Position numbers and translations under genes: made by a program. Below, piece after piece: positions 17,857-26,243 of a DNA stretch of 64,000 nucleotides. This DNA comes from Syntrophaceae bacterium (GTDB lineage: Bacteria > Desulfobacterota > Syntrophia > Syntrophales > Smithellaceae), in the NCBI GenBank assembly GCA_009773315.1, contig WRPE01000010.1, positions 1-64,000 of the forward strand, written 5' to 3'. Numbering within the stretch: the stretch's first letter is position 1; each line of letters starts with the position of its first letter. The notes below the pieces were generated by a model that was not told the origin of the DNA, made no database searches, and saw only the letters and a program-made list of their open reading frames with translations.

Positions 17857-19758
17857 ATGGCAGCACACATTACGGTAAAACAACCGGCGGCAACTAAACC
17901 TCTGGGTGAAGAAATGGAATTCTTCAGGCAGTACAATGAAGTGCTGTTTAATAAACTTGAAAAGAAAATGTTGGATCTGGAGGCGGACAATCAGAAGTTG
18001 CGGATATTGGATGAAGAGTTGCGGGCGAGCGAATTCCGCATTAAGTCTATTAGCAATAACCTTCCTGACGGAATGATTTATCAGGTCATTGTTAAGGCCG
18101 ATGGCACAAGAAGATTCACTTATGTTAGCGATTCAGTAAAACAATTGCACGGTGTATCACCTGAAGAAGCCATGGCTGACGCTACTCGAATATACGGCAG
18201 AGTCCATGAAGACGATGTTGCCTTATTCAAGAAAGCTGAAAATGAAGCATTAAAAGCATTATCAACTTTCAAGATGGAAATACGGATGAATGACCCCTCA
18301 GGAGGGATAAGGTGGTCTTCCCTGTCAGCAACACCCATATTAATGGAAGATGGTTCCACATGCTGGGATGGGATTGAGCTTATCATCACCGAACACAAGC
18401 GAGCCGAGGAGGCCCTGCGTGAGAGCGAGGAAAAATACCGCACAATCATTGAGCAAATGGTAGACGGCTATTTTGAGGTTGACCTTGTCGGTAATTACAC
18501 CTTCGTTAATGATGCGGAGAGCAATATTATCGGATATTCCAGAGATGAATGCATCGGAATGAATAACCGGCAGTATCAAGATGAAAAAAACGCTCAAAAA
18601 ACAAATCAAGTGTTCAAAAGGATCTATAAAACTGGTGAACCCATCAAGTCATTAGAGGCTGAAGTTATCAGAAAGAACGGGACAAAAGGTTTTAACGAAG
18701 TTTCGGCATCTCTTATCAAAGATGCCAAAGGCAAGCCGATCGGATTTCGGGGGTTTACCCGGGATGTTACGGGGCGTAAACGGGCGGAGGAACAGCTTCG
18801 ACAGGCTGAAAAAAACTACCGGACCGTTTTTGAGAATGCTCAGGAGGGAATTTACCGGGCAACGCCTGAAGGGAGATTCATCATGGCCAATCAGGCCATG
18901 GCACGAATACTGGGATACGATTCCCCAGAGGAACTGATGGAAGGCATTACCGATATCGCCCATCAAATCTATGTCCATCCCGAAGAACGCAGAAACGCCA
19001 TAAAGTTGATAGAACGGCAGGGCTACGCAAAAAACGATGAACTGCAATGGTACAGGAAGGATGGAAGCAAGATATGGGTATGTCGGACCATGCAGGTGGT
19101 TCTTGATGAGAACGGGCAACCCCTATATGCTGATGGGATTGTTGAAGACATCACGGACCGAAAAGAGAGTGTTGATCGCCTGAGAAAGGCCCTTGGAGGA
19201 ACTGTTCGGGCCATCGCCTCGTTGGTTGAAACGAGAGACCCCTATACAGCGGGCCATCAAAACCGTGTGGCCGATCTTGCTCGTACCATCGCCAGAGAGA
19301 TGGGACTCTCCGGTGAGCGGATAGAAGGTCTCCGTATGGCTGGCATTATCCATGACATTGGAAAAGTCTCCGTTCCTTCTGAGATCCTCAGCACACCAAA
19401 GCGATTGACAGACCTGGAGTTCAGCCTGATTAAAACTCATGCTCAATCCGGATATGATATTCTGAAGGATATTGAATTTCCCTGGCCTGTTGCGCGGATG
19501 GTCCTTGAGCATCATGAACGGATGAACGGGTCCGGGTATCCCAATGGTTTGACCGGAGACAACATTCTCGTGGAGTCCCGGATTCTGTCGGTAGCCGATG
19601 TGGTGGAAGCCATGGCGACACACCGTCCATATCGGTCTTCTTTGGGGCTTGATGCAGCTTTGGAAGAGATTACCAGGAACAAGGGTCTTCTCTATGATAC
19701 GGATGCAGTGGATGCCTGTCTGCGCATTTTCAAAGAGAAGGGTTATAAAATCATTTAG
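17857..19758 (+). CDS. Triple-PAS HD-GYP protein (putative c-di-GMP phosphodiesterase)
   Basis: A 633-residue signalling protein. A short coiled-coil start (25-60) leads to three PAS/PAC units (about 62-185, 195-310, 320-435), each ending in a DIT-type segment (IELIITEHKRAEEAL, FTRDVTGRKRAEEQL, IVEDITDRKES). The C-terminal HD-GYP domain has HD (His499-Asp500), HDIGKVSVP, HHERMNGSGYP (552-562) and LSVADVVEAM; the Asn in place of the usual Asp in HHExxDG is a known variant. No membrane segment or receiver domain is present, so it probably senses a cytoplasmic cue such as redox or a ligand. GGAGG precedes the ATG. Confidence 0.92.
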   Translation: MAAHITVKQPAATKPLGEEMEFFRQYNEVLFNKLEKKMLDLEADNQKLRILDEELRASEFRIKSISNNLPDGMIYQVIVKADGTRRFTYVSDSVKQLHGVSPEEAMADATRIYGRVHEDDVALFKKAENEALKALSTFKMEIRMNDPSGGIRWSSLSATPILMEDGSTCWDGIELIITEHKRAEEALRESEEKYRTIIEQMVDGYFEVDLVGNYTFVNDAESNIIGYSRDECIGMNNRQYQDEKNAQKTNQVFKRIYKTGEPIKSLEAEVIRKNGTKGFNEVSASLIKDAKGKPIGFRGFTRDVTGRKRAEEQLRQAEKNYRTVFENAQEGIYRATPEGRFIMANQAMARILGYDSPEELMEGITDIAHQIYVHPEERRNAIKLIERQGYAKNDELQWYRKDGSKIWVCRTMQVVLDENGQPLYADGIVEDITDRKESVDRLRKALGGTVRAIASLVETRDPYTAGHQNRVADLARTIAREMGLSGERIEGLRMAGIIHDIGKVSVPSEILSTPKRLTDLEFSLIKTHAQSGYDILKDIEFPWPVARMVLEHHERMNGSGYPNGLTGDNILVESRILSVADVVEAMATHRPYRSSLGLDAALEEITRNKGLLYDTDAVDACLRIFKEKGYKII

Positions 19759-19853
19759 TTAATCAACCACCTCGCGAGCTCGCTGTCGAGGTATGAAATG
19801 AACGTTATCATATCGCGAGCAAGCTCGCGGAGAATTGACGCTTGTCCCGCGCT
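19759..19853. repeat. Dispersed hairpin repeat, copy 2
   Basis: This copy, inverted relative to 4681-4740, begins TTAATCAACCACCTCGC and ends GCGTCAATTCT in reverse complement. It contains two stem-loops: one around GCGAGCTCGC (19772-19783) and GCGAGCAAGCTCGC (19815-19828). It starts right after the stop of the HD-GYP gene and could act as a transcription or mRNA 3'-end structure. Confidence 0.6.
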
Positions 19854-19898
19854 ATTTTTTACTGACCGGAATAAAATCAGTTGCAGGAGGGGAAAGAC

Positions 19899-20315
19899 AT
19901 GAAACTATCGCGGCAGGAACTTATTAAAGTACTGCAGGGTTGGAACCAGGCATGGGAGAACCATGACCTGGAGGGGGTCATCGCCCTTTTCGACGACGAC
20001 ATTTTATTCGAGAACTGGACAGGAGCCAAGGTCAAGGGGAAGGAAGCCCTTCGTAAGGCCTGGGTGCCATGGTTTGCCAACCACAGTGGTTTTCGCTTTA
20101 TCGGAGAGGATACGTTCATTGATGAGGAGGACCAGAAGATCCTATATCGCTGGATCTTTGAGAGCCCGTCTTTTGAAAAGGGGTTTGAGGGGAAACCGGA
20201 ACGGCGGCGTGGTGTGGATCTGCTCCATTTTAAAGATGGGCGAATTTTTGAGAAGCTGACTTATTCCAAGACGACTATTGAAATTGACGGGAAAAGGATG
20301 GCTTTTCACCTTTGA
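19899..20315 (+). CDS. SnoaL-like/NTF2-fold protein
   Basis: A 138-residue protein with the NTF2-like pattern: WNQAWENHDLEGVIALFDDD, then F.NWTGAKVKGKEALRKAW, and a C-terminal strand run GVDLLHFKDGRI. Such cone-shaped folds serve as small ligand-binding proteins or isomerase-like enzymes; no activity can be assigned. AGGAGG at 19885-19890 fixes the ATG at 19899. It is 38 bp upstream of the molybdopterin enzyme and could share its transcript. Confidence 0.8.
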   Translation: MKLSRQELIKVLQGWNQAWENHDLEGVIALFDDDILFENWTGAKVKGKEALRKAWVPWFANHSGFRFIGEDTFIDEEDQKILYRWIFESPSFEKGFEGKPERRRGVDLLHFKDGRIFEKLTYSKTTIEIDGKRMAFHL

Positions 20316-20353
20316 CAGACTGAACTTCCCTATGTTTATCGCAACATAGTACA

Positions 20354-22528
20354 ATGCCTTATCAAAAGGGGATGGAATCCATGACGACCGAAGTGGAAGC
20401 GAATCGGGGCGATCGAATTGTGACAAGTACCTGCGCCGGCGACTGCGGTGGACGTTGTCCGCTCAAGGTGTATGTACAGGACGGGAAGGTCATGAAGATT
20501 ACAACTGACGACCGGTTCGGTCCGGATCTTCAGGCTTGCGCCCGCGGCCTGATCCAGCGGGATGTCCTCTATGCGCCTGACCGGATCACCGTGCCTTTGA
20601 AGCGGACTGGTCCCCGGGGGAGCGGAAAATTTACGCCGATCAGTTGGGATGAGGCACTGGATACCGTTTCCGAGGCGCTCAAGGAAGCCAAAGAAAAAGA
20701 TGGGCCGCAATCCATTTTCCTCATGGACTACTCCGGTTCGGTAAGCCTGCTGCATGGGACGCAAAAAGCAAGCCGTCGCTTCTTTTCCTTTTTCGGCGGG
20801 TGTACCTCCTGGCGCGGCAATTCGTCCATGGAAGGGGCAGTGTTTTCTTCCAAGGCGACCTTCGGCACAATCTTCACGGGCAACTCGCGCGACAATTTTC
20901 TTTCTTCCCAACTCATCATTCTCTGGGGCTGGAATCCTCTCGATAGCCGCTTCGGTCCGGAGACGGCCGGATACCTGCTGAAGGCGAAGGAGAGAGGCGC
21001 GAAGATTATCTCCGTCGATCCCCGATCAAGCAACTCGGCCGAAAAGCTGGCCGACCAGTGGATCGCCATTAAACCGGGCACGGATGCGGCGCTGATGATT
21101 GCCATGGCTTATGTGTTGATCGCGGAAGATCTGTACGATCGAACATTTATCGAAACGTACACGTCCGGATTTGAGCAATTCAAAGAATATGTGACGGGAG
21201 CGGCGGACAGCATACCCAAGACGCCTGCCTGGGCCGAGGAGATCACGGGCGTGCCCCGGGAATCGATCGAAAGACTCGCCCGTGATTACGCCACGTGCAA
21301 ACCAGCGGCCCTTTGTGCCGGGTGGGCTCCGGGGCGATCCGCATTCGGCGAGCAATACCACCGTGCGGCTGCGACGCTCGCGGCGATGACTGGAAATATC
21401 GGCATCCAGGGCGGCCATGTGTCGGGTGGGACCGACGTCAAAATGGAGGGCTTTCTTTGGGGCTCGCTCGACGTTCCGGGGGGCAAAAACCCCGCCGTGC
21501 ACATCACGGATATCTATAATCTCCTTTTGAAAGGGAAAGCGGGCGGGTATCCGAGTGACATCCGGGTTCTCTACATAGTCGGCTCCAACGTGCTCAACCA
21601 GTTTTTGAATTTAAACAAAGGGATCAAGGCAATGCAAGCTCCGGCGTTTACCGTTATCCATGAACTGTTCATGACTCCCACCGCCCGCTATGCCGATATG
21701 GTGCTGCCAGTGGCGCACTTCATGGAAAGGGAAGACATCGGCCAGCCTTTTGTCGGGGGAACGTATGACATTGTCATGGAGAAGGCGGTGGATGCGTTAG
21801 GCGAAGCCAGAACCGATCTGGCCATCTTCACGGAGCTCGCTGCCCGCCTGGGCCTGGCAGGTTTCAACGACAAGACGGACGAGGGATGGCTTAAGGAGTT
21901 TGTGTCCCAAACGCCTGGGTTGCCTCCCTATGACGTCCTCAGAGACATTAAGTTTCATCGCGTCAACCCCGCCAGGCCTCTGGTGGCTTTTCGCAAGCAG
22001 ATTAAAGATCCCGGGAATAACCCCTTTCCGACGCCGTCCGGGAAGATCGAAATTTTCAGCCAGAAGATTGCCGCGATGAAAAATCCGCTGATTCCGCCGA
22101 TTCCGCAATTCATCGACGCCTGGGATGGACCGCGTGATCCGCTTGCCCGGAAATATCCGCTGCAGCTTGTCAGTCCGCATTCGAAGTTCCGGGTGAATTC
22201 CACGCTTGACAATATCCCGCGTCTTAAAAAAATTGCCGACGATGCAGTATGGCTCAGTCCTCAGGATGCGGAAGTGCGGGGAATCAGAAACGGCGACAAA
22301 GTCAGGATCTATAATGATCGGGGGCAGTTGGTGGTAACCGCAAAAGTCACTGCGCGTATCATGCGGGGTGTGACCAGCCTCGATGCCGGAGCCTGGTATA
22401 AACCTGATGAGACGGGAGTCGATCACGGCGGCTGTGTCAACGTTCTTACCCGGGACGAAAAGACACCGGCCGGCGCCTTCCCGAGTAATACCTGCCTCGT
22501 GCAGATTGAAAAATACGACGGCGCTTGA
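20354..22528 (+). CDS. Molybdopterin-dependent oxidoreductase, DMSO reductase family
   Basis: A 724-residue catalytic subunit. The N-terminal [4Fe-4S] motif is Cys27, Cys31, Cys35 and Cys62 ([11 protein letters not shown] and CARG), the spacing of DmsA-type enzymes. Downstream come molybdopterin-binding blocks such as [35 protein letters not shown] and the C-terminal dinucleotide-binding domain ([26 protein letters not shown]). There is no twin-arginine signal, so it should be cytoplasmic. No electron-transfer or membrane subunit is adjacent. ATG codons at 20372 and 20381 are alternative starts; the last has GGGG nearby. Substrate unknown. Confidence 0.9.
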   Translation: MPYQKGMESMTTEVEANRGDRIVTSTCAGDCGGRCPLKVYVQDGKVMKITTDDRFGPDLQACARGLIQRDVLYAPDRITVPLKRTGPRGSGKFTPISWDEALDTVSEALKEAKEKDGPQSIFLMDYSGSVSLLHGTQKASRRFFSFFGGCTSWRGNSSMEGAVFSSKATFGTIFTGNSRDNFLSSQLIILWGWNPLDSRFGPETAGYLLKAKERGAKIISVDPRSSNSAEKLADQWIAIKPGTDAALMIAMAYVLIAEDLYDRTFIETYTSGFEQFKEYVTGAADSIPKTPAWAEEITGVPRESIERLARDYATCKPAALCAGWAPGRSAFGEQYHRAAATLAAMTGNIGIQGGHVSGGTDVKMEGFLWGSLDVPGGKNPAVHITDIYNLLLKGKAGGYPSDIRVLYIVGSNVLNQFLNLNKGIKAMQAPAFTVIHELFMTPTARYADMVLPVAHFMEREDIGQPFVGGTYDIVMEKAVDALGEARTDLAIFTELAARLGLAGFNDKTDEGWLKEFVSQTPGLPPYDVLRDIKFHRVNPARPLVAFRKQIKDPGNNPFPTPSGKIEIFSQKIAAMKNPLIPPIPQFIDAWDGPRDPLARKYPLQLVSPHSKFRVNSTLDNIPRLKKIADDAVWLSPQDAEVRGIRNGDKVRIYNDRGQLVVTAKVTARIMRGVTSLDAGAWYKPDETGVDHGGCVNVLTRDEKTPAGAFPSNTCLVQIEKYDGA

Positions 22529-22551
22529 CAATTCTTGGAGACTTCCAGTTC

Positions 22552-22760
22552 AAAGTGCACCACTTTTAGCTAAAGAAAAGATCTCTTATGAAGTCGAATA
22601 TCGTGCTGTATGGTCCGACAAGAGTGTCCATTACATTATTGGTCGAGGCATGTTGGTTCGCGATAAAGCTGGTCGAGCAGCAAAGATCAATGGTGTTATC
22701 TGGGATATTACCAATCAACCGGATTCTGATAAATCTTATAGCACGTCTTTGGACGAATAA
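22552..22760 (+). pseudogene. PAS-domain gene remnant
   Basis: One frame encodes the end of a PAS/PAC domain: ISYEVEYRAVWSDKSVHYII, GRGMLVRDKAGRAAKINGVI and WDIT, then runs into the direct repeat and stops at 22760. There is no start codon or upstream part. It seems to be the leftover of a sensor gene at the edge of the integrated element. Confidence 0.6.
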
Positions 22761-22845
22761 CAAGAAAAAACCCGCTGTATATGCGGGTTTTGTGGACTTC
22801 TTAGGATGTTGTTGGATGATGACTTGGCGATGAGAGACTCGAACT
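22721..22845. repeat. Left attachment-site direct repeat (distal)
   Basis: The first 70 bp are identical to 32561-32630; the rest differs at a few positions and lacks 4 bp (TGGG) present at 32668-32671. Its right part, CGATGAGAGACTCGAACT, equals the 3' end of the tRNA-Arg gene. It includes a copy of the tRNA terminator (22765-22790). Confidence 0.85.
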
Positions 22846-23266
22846 ACACACATAAGATATTGTTATTATTACAAAAAATTATAGTGCGATTTCTCACGTA
22901 CCCCCAAATATGCCCCCAAACTTTCAAAACATTGGTCTTTTTTCGGCATACATATAATCTTTCGGACGAATGCCGTCAATAAAAAAGGCGGATGTTCCCG
23001 CACCCGCCCTAAAGGCGCTATTGATCTGAAGTTGTTCAATCCCCCAGCCCCCCTTAATAGAACCGGCACGGCAAAAAAATTGCCTGTTTTTGAATGAATA
23101 TGATCATCCACCTAAATAAAGCGCGGGTCCTTCCCGGCGATCCGGGCGATACGGGTAATTCAAGCCCCCTACTTCGTGCGCGCAAAAATCTAATTTGAGA
23201 TAAGACAATAAGACAATGTACTTTTTCACCATTATGTTCATCATTTTGAGAATATAAAAAAACGCT
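22846..23266. other. Left-end non-coding part of the element
   Basis: No convincing gene is present. Two spaced CCCCCAAA repeats (22901-22908, 22913-22920 region) next to a GTACCCC lie about 55 bp inside the left repeat and could be integrase arm sites. The remainder shows terminator hairpins for the leftward genes. Confidence 0.4.
22981..23008 (-). terminator. Intrinsic terminator of the leftward element operon
   Basis: On the minus strand a GGCGG/CCGCC stem (23008-23004 with 22991-22987) is followed by six Ts. A weaker ACGCT/AGCGT hairpin with a T-run (23262-23274) overlaps the stop codon of the last gene. Confidence 0.5.
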
Positions 23267-23893
23267 TTAAGCGTCTGTCCCGCTCGCCTGTGGGGTGTCT
23301 GCCTCAATAATGACTTCATATTCTTTGTTGCTTGCATATTGGTTGAGGAATGTATCAAGGTCGATACTCATCATGTTGATTAATTCGCCTGTTTTTTTAT
23401 AGTTGCCGTCAGTGGAAGCAATCCAGATTGCTGAATTCGATGTAATCCAATGCTTCAATCCAGCAATCAGGATACCGGCGCGCATGGCTAGCTCTATTTC
23501 CATCTTATCTTTGGGCACGTGGAAGCCCCGATCTTTTTCATAGTTGAATTTATCACGTTCGTTTTTTAATCGTAGGTTTTTCAGTTCCTCTTCTAATTTT
23601 TGCCGCTGAAGATTGTCCGATGTTTCCTGAAGGCGTTTCCCAGTGGCGGCCAGCTTCAAAAAGGTGCGGGCATAACGATCAACCGCCTTTTGCTTATATG
23701 CCCCGCTTGTTTCTGGAAGCAATTTTCCTTCTTTGCCGTGCCGGTATAAACTTGGCCGTGTAATGCGCCATCTCTGGGTTTCAAGATACCTCAAAACATC
23801 GGCCAGATTATCAAAATTCAGTTCCCCGCCCACTTGATTGTTTTCAGCCTGCAGCGGTTTTTCTGTTGTGATCTGATCTTCGTTTTTATTCAT
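23267..23893 (-). CDS. Nu1/TerS-like small terminase candidate
   Basis: A 208-residue protein. The ATG at 23893 is preferred over upstream ATGs because AAGGGG lies 6-7 nt before it; it overlaps the previous stop by 8 bp. Residues 29-82 are a winged-helix unit (LRYLETQRWRITRPSLYRHG, then GKLL and DRYARTFLKL). A coiled coil follows (90-120, KLEEELKNLRLKNERDKF), then DRGFHVPKDKMEIELAMRAG. The wHTH plus coiled coil plus G-x-x-VP-x-(D/E) arrangement is that of phage Nu1/TerS DNA-packaging proteins. It is the last gene of the element operon, the usual place for terS in PICI satellites. The family call is by pattern only. Confidence 0.55.
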   Translation of the reverse strand: MNKNEDQITTEKPLQAENNQVGGELNFDNLADVLRYLETQRWRITRPSLYRHGKEGKLLPETSGAYKQKAVDRYARTFLKLAATGKRLQETSDNLQRQKLEEELKNLRLKNERDKFNYEKDRGFHVPKDKMEIELAMRAGILIAGLKHWITSNSAIWIASTDGNYKKTGELINMMSIDLDTFLNQYASNKEYEVIIEADTPQASGTDA

Positions 23894-24527
23894 TGGTTGC
23901 CCCTTGCTCTTGTGCATATTGAAGCTTGAAATATTTTCGGCTTTCATCGGCCAAGAATGTTTTGAGTTCTTCGGCCTTGGATGTGTCGCCGGAAAGGAAA
24001 GTAATTATTCCCGCCGCCCTGTCGCGGAGAAACTTTTCAATAGCAGTCTGGAAAAGACGTGCCATATCATCAGAAGATGAATTAATGACATCAAGGCATT
24101 TCAGATATTTTCGGGCATACTTTTCAATGGCGATAATATCAAAGCGGTCTGCAAAGTTTCGTTTTATTTTCCGTTCTTTAATATGACGGTATAGCGTAAT
24201 CCGTGGAGCAAGCCAGCCCCTTGAGGCCAGATAAAGGCCCACACCTTTAATGTCTGCAAAGCTGTTTTCTGTATCAATCAAACCCGCTTCATGATCATTG
24301 GTTTCCGCCTTTTTATTATTTGTGGGCAAATTCAGTCGTTTCAAATTTCTTTTTGCATAAAGGTCAACCGCGTGGACCTCAAAAACGCCTTCTTTGTTGT
24401 GCCGCAACCTACCTTCTTTGATGTGCCGATATATCGAAGTTGACGAAACCCGCCAGCCTTGAAATGTTAGATGTGTAATAACGCCCTTTGCATCCATAAT
24501 GATTGCCCGCGTCTTTTCCTCATTCAT
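23886..24527 (-). CDS. Tandem winged-helix DNA-binding protein
   Basis: A 213-residue protein with two copies of the same domain found in the neighbouring 208-residue protein: residues 15-65 (FQGWRVSSTSIYRHIKEGRL and AVDLYAKRNLKRL) and 95-145 (SRGWLAPRITLYRHIKERKI and AIEKYARKYLKCL). The rest (150-213) is helical and polar with no known motif. The repeated LYRH-KE-(K/R)-(I/L) core resembles Nu1/MerR-type recognition helices. It may be a regulator or a second packaging-site binder. GGAG lies 10 nt before the ATG. Confidence 0.6.
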   Translation of the reverse strand: MNEEKTRAIIMDAKGVITHLTFQGWRVSSTSIYRHIKEGRLRHNKEGVFEVHAVDLYAKRNLKRLNLPTNNKKAETNDHEAGLIDTENSFADIKGVGLYLASRGWLAPRITLYRHIKERKIKRNFADRFDIIAIEKYARKYLKCLDVINSSSDDMARLFQTAIEKFLRDRAAGIITFLSGDTSKAEELKTFLADESRKYFKLQYAQEQGATNE

Positions 24528-24557
24528 TTTGTGTTATCTCCATAATTCTTTATTTGG

Positions 24558-25574
24558 TTATTCCGATAGTCCCGCTTCGATCCATGCCCGGATATTCAAA
24601 CCGCGTTGCCAGGCGTCCGATGGGTCTTTCCCGATGGGCACCGGCCAGCGGATGAGCTTTTGGCCGTATGTTTCCGGCCAGAATTTCCAGGCGTAACGAG
24701 CGCCCGCTTCGTCATAGTCCAGCCCGTTTAAAATCTTTTCTGATTTCAATAAGAGTTCATGCGCCGAAATATCCGGTTTCATGCCCGCTGCTCCCATCGC
24801 CATAGCGCTGGTTAAATCCCCTGCTTCTTGCCAGCAAAGGAAGGCGTCAAGTTCGCTTTCCACGATGACAAAAACATTTTTTTCAGATTCTAGAATCAGC
24901 GGCGCAAGGTTTGAACCTGCAATAATCACATAGCGCGGGCCTTCGCCGGGATCGTGCCGTCTAATCCGCAAGCGCGCCGGGCCTTCATGATCTTGTTGGG
25001 GGATAACCAGCCCCGCCGGAATCCACAAGAGCTTCGGTTTTCCGTCGCTTCTGATTTCCTGGGGAAGCCCCCAGCCCCGCCGGTCCCGGTAAAGCTCTGT
25101 CGGATTGAACCCGATCCCAGCCCGGCGGATCGTTTCTTCCGTCAAACCTTTACTTAAAAGAACATCCAGCGCCGCCTGGCCGCCGGGTGTCCAAAGGTTT
25201 GATTGTGAGGCCTTCAGGATCGTTTCGGCTTTTTGCATCCATAGCGCCGGCGGCGCGTCATATTTCTTTGGTCTGAAGCCCGGATTTTCCGATATCGGCC
25301 TTGACCGTTTCCGTCTGTATCCGGCTTTTGAAATGCCCAGCGCCCGGCAAGCGTCGGCAAAAGAAATTCCCCGTGTGTCCCTCATGTATTGGATTGCATC
25401 GCCGGTTTTTTCGCAGCCCCGGCACCAATACCGCCCGCCTTTGTCTTCCGGCCAGATAAGAAACCGATCATTCCCGCCGCAAAACGGACACGGCCCGGCA
25501 TATTCTCCGCCATGTGTGGCGGCAACTCTTTTAAAGGTGAATCCGTCCCCGGTGATCAATTCCAGGACATTCAT
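24558..25574 (-). CDS. CHC2 zinc-finger/TOPRIM primase
   Basis: A 338-residue DnaG-type primase of mobile elements. The zinc ribbon uses Cys29, 32, 51 and 54 (CPFCGG and CRGCEKTGDAIQYM). A Toprim_N-like region (LLSKGLTEETIRRAGIGFNP) precedes the TOPRIM core VIVESELDAFLC, GLDYDEAGARYAW and KDPSDAW, which supplies the acidic metal-binding residues. The start is the ATG at 25574, which overlaps the stop of the upstream 116-residue gene by 4 bp (ATGA). With the DUF927 ATPase across the origin-like region it would form the element's replication initiation set. Confidence 0.85.
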   Translation of the reverse strand: MNVLELITGDGFTFKRVAATHGGEYAGPCPFCGGNDRFLIWPEDKGGRYWCRGCEKTGDAIQYMRDTRGISFADACRALGISKAGYRRKRSRPISENPGFRPKKYDAPPALWMQKAETILKASQSNLWTPGGQAALDVLLSKGLTEETIRRAGIGFNPTELYRDRRGWGLPQEIRSDGKPKLLWIPAGLVIPQQDHEGPARLRIRRHDPGEGPRYVIIAGSNLAPLILESEKNVFVIVESELDAFLCWQEAGDLTSAMAMGAAGMKPDISAHELLLKSEKILNGLDYDEAGARYAWKFWPETYGQKLIRWPVPIGKDPSDAWQRGLNIRAWIEAGLSE

Positions 25575-25921
25575 TTTTTTAATCCCTCGAACAGTGACGC
25601 CATGACCGGTGGCACCGGTGCTTTCCTGGCCGCTGCGCTCCAGTGTGTGCAAGCGACCCGCAGCGCCTCAAAATCCCGCCCGCCGTCTAATATTGCTTTG
25701 TATGTCCGGTTGACCGTTATTTCCGCCGCCTGGGTTTCCTGGGTGAAGTGGAAAACCCCACCCTTGATGATCTCATCACGGGCACCAAAAAGAATCTCAT
25801 CCGCTTCTTTTTCGCCCGGAAGGTAATCTTTAGGCGCCGCGCCGACCGGTTCAAGTTGCACTTCGCTTTCTGTTCCGCTTTGAGCGGGTTTGATGTCATC
25901 GATCCAAGTTTTAAGGGCCAT
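25571..25921 (-). CDS. Small hypothetical protein of the element
   Basis: A 116-residue acidic-to-neutral protein; I do not recognise it. The middle (EADEILFGARDEIIKGGVFH, then AEITVNRTYKAIL) looks helical. It is translationally coupled to the primase (ATGA overlap) and lies directly left of the repeat-rich origin candidate, so a replication accessory role is plausible. AAGG lies 9 nt before the ATG. Confidence 0.6.
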   Translation of the reverse strand: MALKTWIDDIKPAQSGTESEVQLEPVGAAPKDYLPGEKEADEILFGARDEIIKGGVFHFTQETQAAEITVNRTYKAILDGGRDFEALRVACTHWSAAARKAPVPPVMASLFEGLKK

Positions 25922-26243
25922 TGATCACAACCTTTTTGTTTCCCCTACTGCACAATGAAAAAACCTACAGGGGGGGTATGTTTCAAAATGGGGTTACTGG
26001 GTTACTATTGATTTAATTATTTAATAATGTTCATAAAACACAGTAACCGCTTTTAATTTTCGTGGTTCTGTTATGGGGTACCGTAATGATTAACGATTAT
26101 CCAAAAGTAACCTAGTAACCTTTAGAGTAACCACAAAAAGTATTATGGGGTTACTGTGTTTGAATAATAATATTAATATCTTGTTTAAATAGTACCCTAC
26201 AGAACCCCTTTTAAAAGGGACCCCCCCTTTTATATATTTTTCA
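25922..26243. other. Putative replication origin with iteron-like repeats
   Basis: A 322-bp AT-rich non-coding region between the DUF927 ATPase and primase operon genes. It holds seven exact copies of GGTTACT or its complement: 25992-25998, 26000-26006, 26042-26048 (c), 26106-26112 (c), 26114-26120 (c), 26126-26132 (c), 26149-26155. The inner pair at 26036-26048 and 26149-26161 forms a 13-bp inverted repeat (AAACACAGTAACC / GGTTACTGTGTTT). Iterated sites plus AT-rich DNA next to a replication ATPase and primase is the layout of satellite and plasmid origins. Confidence 0.6.

Noticed and set aside
22869-23111. 80-codon minus-strand frame near the left end of the element
   Set aside because: No ribosome site or recognisable domain, overlaps a likely terminator.
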